A stretch of DNA of 64,000 nucleotides, taken from the NCBI RefSeq assembly GCF_029537735.1, contig NZ_JARPUQ010000001.1, positions 115,468 through 179,467 on the forward strand, read 5' to 3'. Position 1 is the stretch's first letter; every line of letters begins with the position of its first letter. This DNA comes from Robiginitalea aestuariiviva (GTDB lineage: Bacteria > Bacteroidota > Bacteroidia > Flavobacteriales > Flavobacteriaceae). The position numbers and the translations under genes are program-made. The notes below the pieces were generated by a model. That model saw only the letters and a list, made by a program, of their open reading frames with translations. It was not told the origin of the DNA and searched no databases. This document shows, piece by piece, positions 63,333 through 64,000 of the stretch.

Positions 63333-64000
63333 ATGCCCCAGGAACCCCGCATTGTGATTGTCGGCGCCGGCTTTGGCGGAATCGAACTGGCCAAGGCCCT
63401 CAGAAAACTTCCGGTACAGGTCACCCTGATTGACCGCAACAACTACCACAACTTCCAGCCCTTACTTTACCAGGTGGCCACAGGCGGACTGGAACCCGAC
63501 ACCATTGCCTACCCGGTACGCCGGATTTTCCGCAGGCAACGCAACGTTGCCTGCCGTATGGCCGAGGTACACTCGGTAGACTGGGAACGCAGCCGGGTAC
63601 ACACCTCCATAGGGACCATCCCCTACGATTATCTGGTACTGGCCACGGGCAGCGCCACGAATTTCTTCAATTTTGAACCAGTAAAGGAGCAGTTGCTGAC
63701 CCTGAAATCGGTACCGGATGCCCTGAATATCCGAAGCTATATTTACCAAAACCTGGAGAAAGCCCTGGCCAACTACAGCGGGGAGTCCCTGGAAGAAATC
63801 ATGAATGTGGCCATTGTTGGCGGGGGCCCGGCCGGTATTGAAATGGCGGGCGCCCTGGCGGAAATGAAAATACACGTGATCCCCAGGGATTTTCCGGACC
63901 TGGACACCTCCCGGATGAGCATCAACCTATACCAGTCGGGGCCCAGGGTGCTTAACGCCATGTCCGAAGAAGCGTCGGCCAAGGCGCTAACCTATCTGCA
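63333..64000 (+). CDS. Type II NADH dehydrogenase-like NAD(P)/FAD oxidoreductase (cut by window end)
   Basis: The frame is open from ATG 63333 to the window end, 222 codons visible. FAD site PRIVIVGAGFGGIELAKALR at the start, LIDRNNYHNFQPLLYQVATG typical of NDH-2, LVLATGSATNFFNF, and the second nucleotide site NVAIVGGGPAGIEMAGALAE. NDH-2 is a non-pumping NADH:quinone oxidoreductase on the inner membrane, complementing the Na+-pumping enzyme in this genome. The C-terminus is missing because it lies beyond base 64000. Before it, 63130-63332 shows nothing but TATCTTGC at about 63304, two bases from the -7 consensus. Confidence 0.88.
   Translation, partial: MPQEPRIVIVGAGFGGIELAKALRKLPVQVTLIDRNNYHNFQPLLYQVATGGLEPDTIAYPVRRIFRRQRNVACRMAEVHSVDWERSRVHTSIGTIPYDYLVLATGSATNFFNFEPVKEQLLTLKSVPDALNIRSYIYQNLEKALANYSGESLEEIMNVAIVGGGPAGIEMAGALAEMKIHVIPRDFPDLDTSRMSINLYQSGPRVLNAMSEEASAKALTYL

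Noticed and set aside
63191-63442. Minus-strand frame of 83 codons near the window end
   Set aside because: It overlaps the start of the NDH-2-like gene and has no recognisable signal or domain.

Overview
The window comes from the chromosome of a GC-rich member of the Bacteroidota, most likely a marine flavobacterium; a Robiginitalea-like genome is my best guess. The evidence is gene content plus promoter style. Type IX secretion (T9SS) parts and cargo occur (PorT, a Plug-like protein, type A and type B sorting domains), together with a Na+-translocating NADH:quinone reductase operon, a short primary sigma factor of about 287 residues, a beta subunit of acetyl-CoA carboxylase without a zinc finger, and menaquinone-type MenG. 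At least fifteen genes are preceded by the Bacteroidota -7 element TAnnTTTG. I see no tRNA, rRNA, CRISPR array, insertion sequence or prophage. The order of housekeeping genes looks like core chromosome.

Bases 1-9203 are the most unusual part. Two tandem cassettes each encode a long, highly repetitive fibre-like protein followed at once by a paralogous protein of about 385 residues with a gliding-motility-type (T9SS type B) C-terminal domain. The first fibre is built from beta-type repeats and its 5' end lies outside the window. The second carries about 225 collagen-like Gly-X-Y triplets. The two fibres share an unusual C-terminal module although their repeats are unrelated. I infer a cell-surface fibre-plus-partner system. 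From 9.2 to 17.6 kb come envelope peptidases (M15, M48), a 55-residue membrane protein, gpmI, a thioredoxin-like lipoprotein, map, a methyltransferase and a large T9SS type A secreted protein.

From 17.6 to 25.2 kb, on the minus strand, lies nqrABCDEF followed by a strong intrinsic terminator, a small conserved protein and apbE, the flavin transferase that loads FMN onto NqrB and NqrC. From 25.3 to 42.8 kb are mainly core genes: T9SS Plug, a DUF3667 protein, apaG, pruA, rsmG, a desaturase, an aminotransferase, trkA-trkH, menG-porT, an RNA methyltransferase, a TamL-like Omp85 protein, fbaA and accD. From 42.9 to 51 kb are a lipoprotein, rpsO-pnp with structured leaders, rpoD, a VOC protein, a GH99-like lipoprotein, rpe and a CBS protein.

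From 51 to 64 kb there is a redox and surface-sugar block: YpdA; an SGNH-propeller-cytochrome c lipoprotein with a ThuA-like partner; folE; a GMC oxidoreductase carrying a CX5CX3C cluster motif with its Tat-exported small subunit; a periplasmic molybdenum hydroxylase pair; and the start of a type II NADH dehydrogenase cut by the window end. All intergenic stretches are shorter than about 300 bases. Their terminators, promoters, palindromes and leader hairpins are listed separately.
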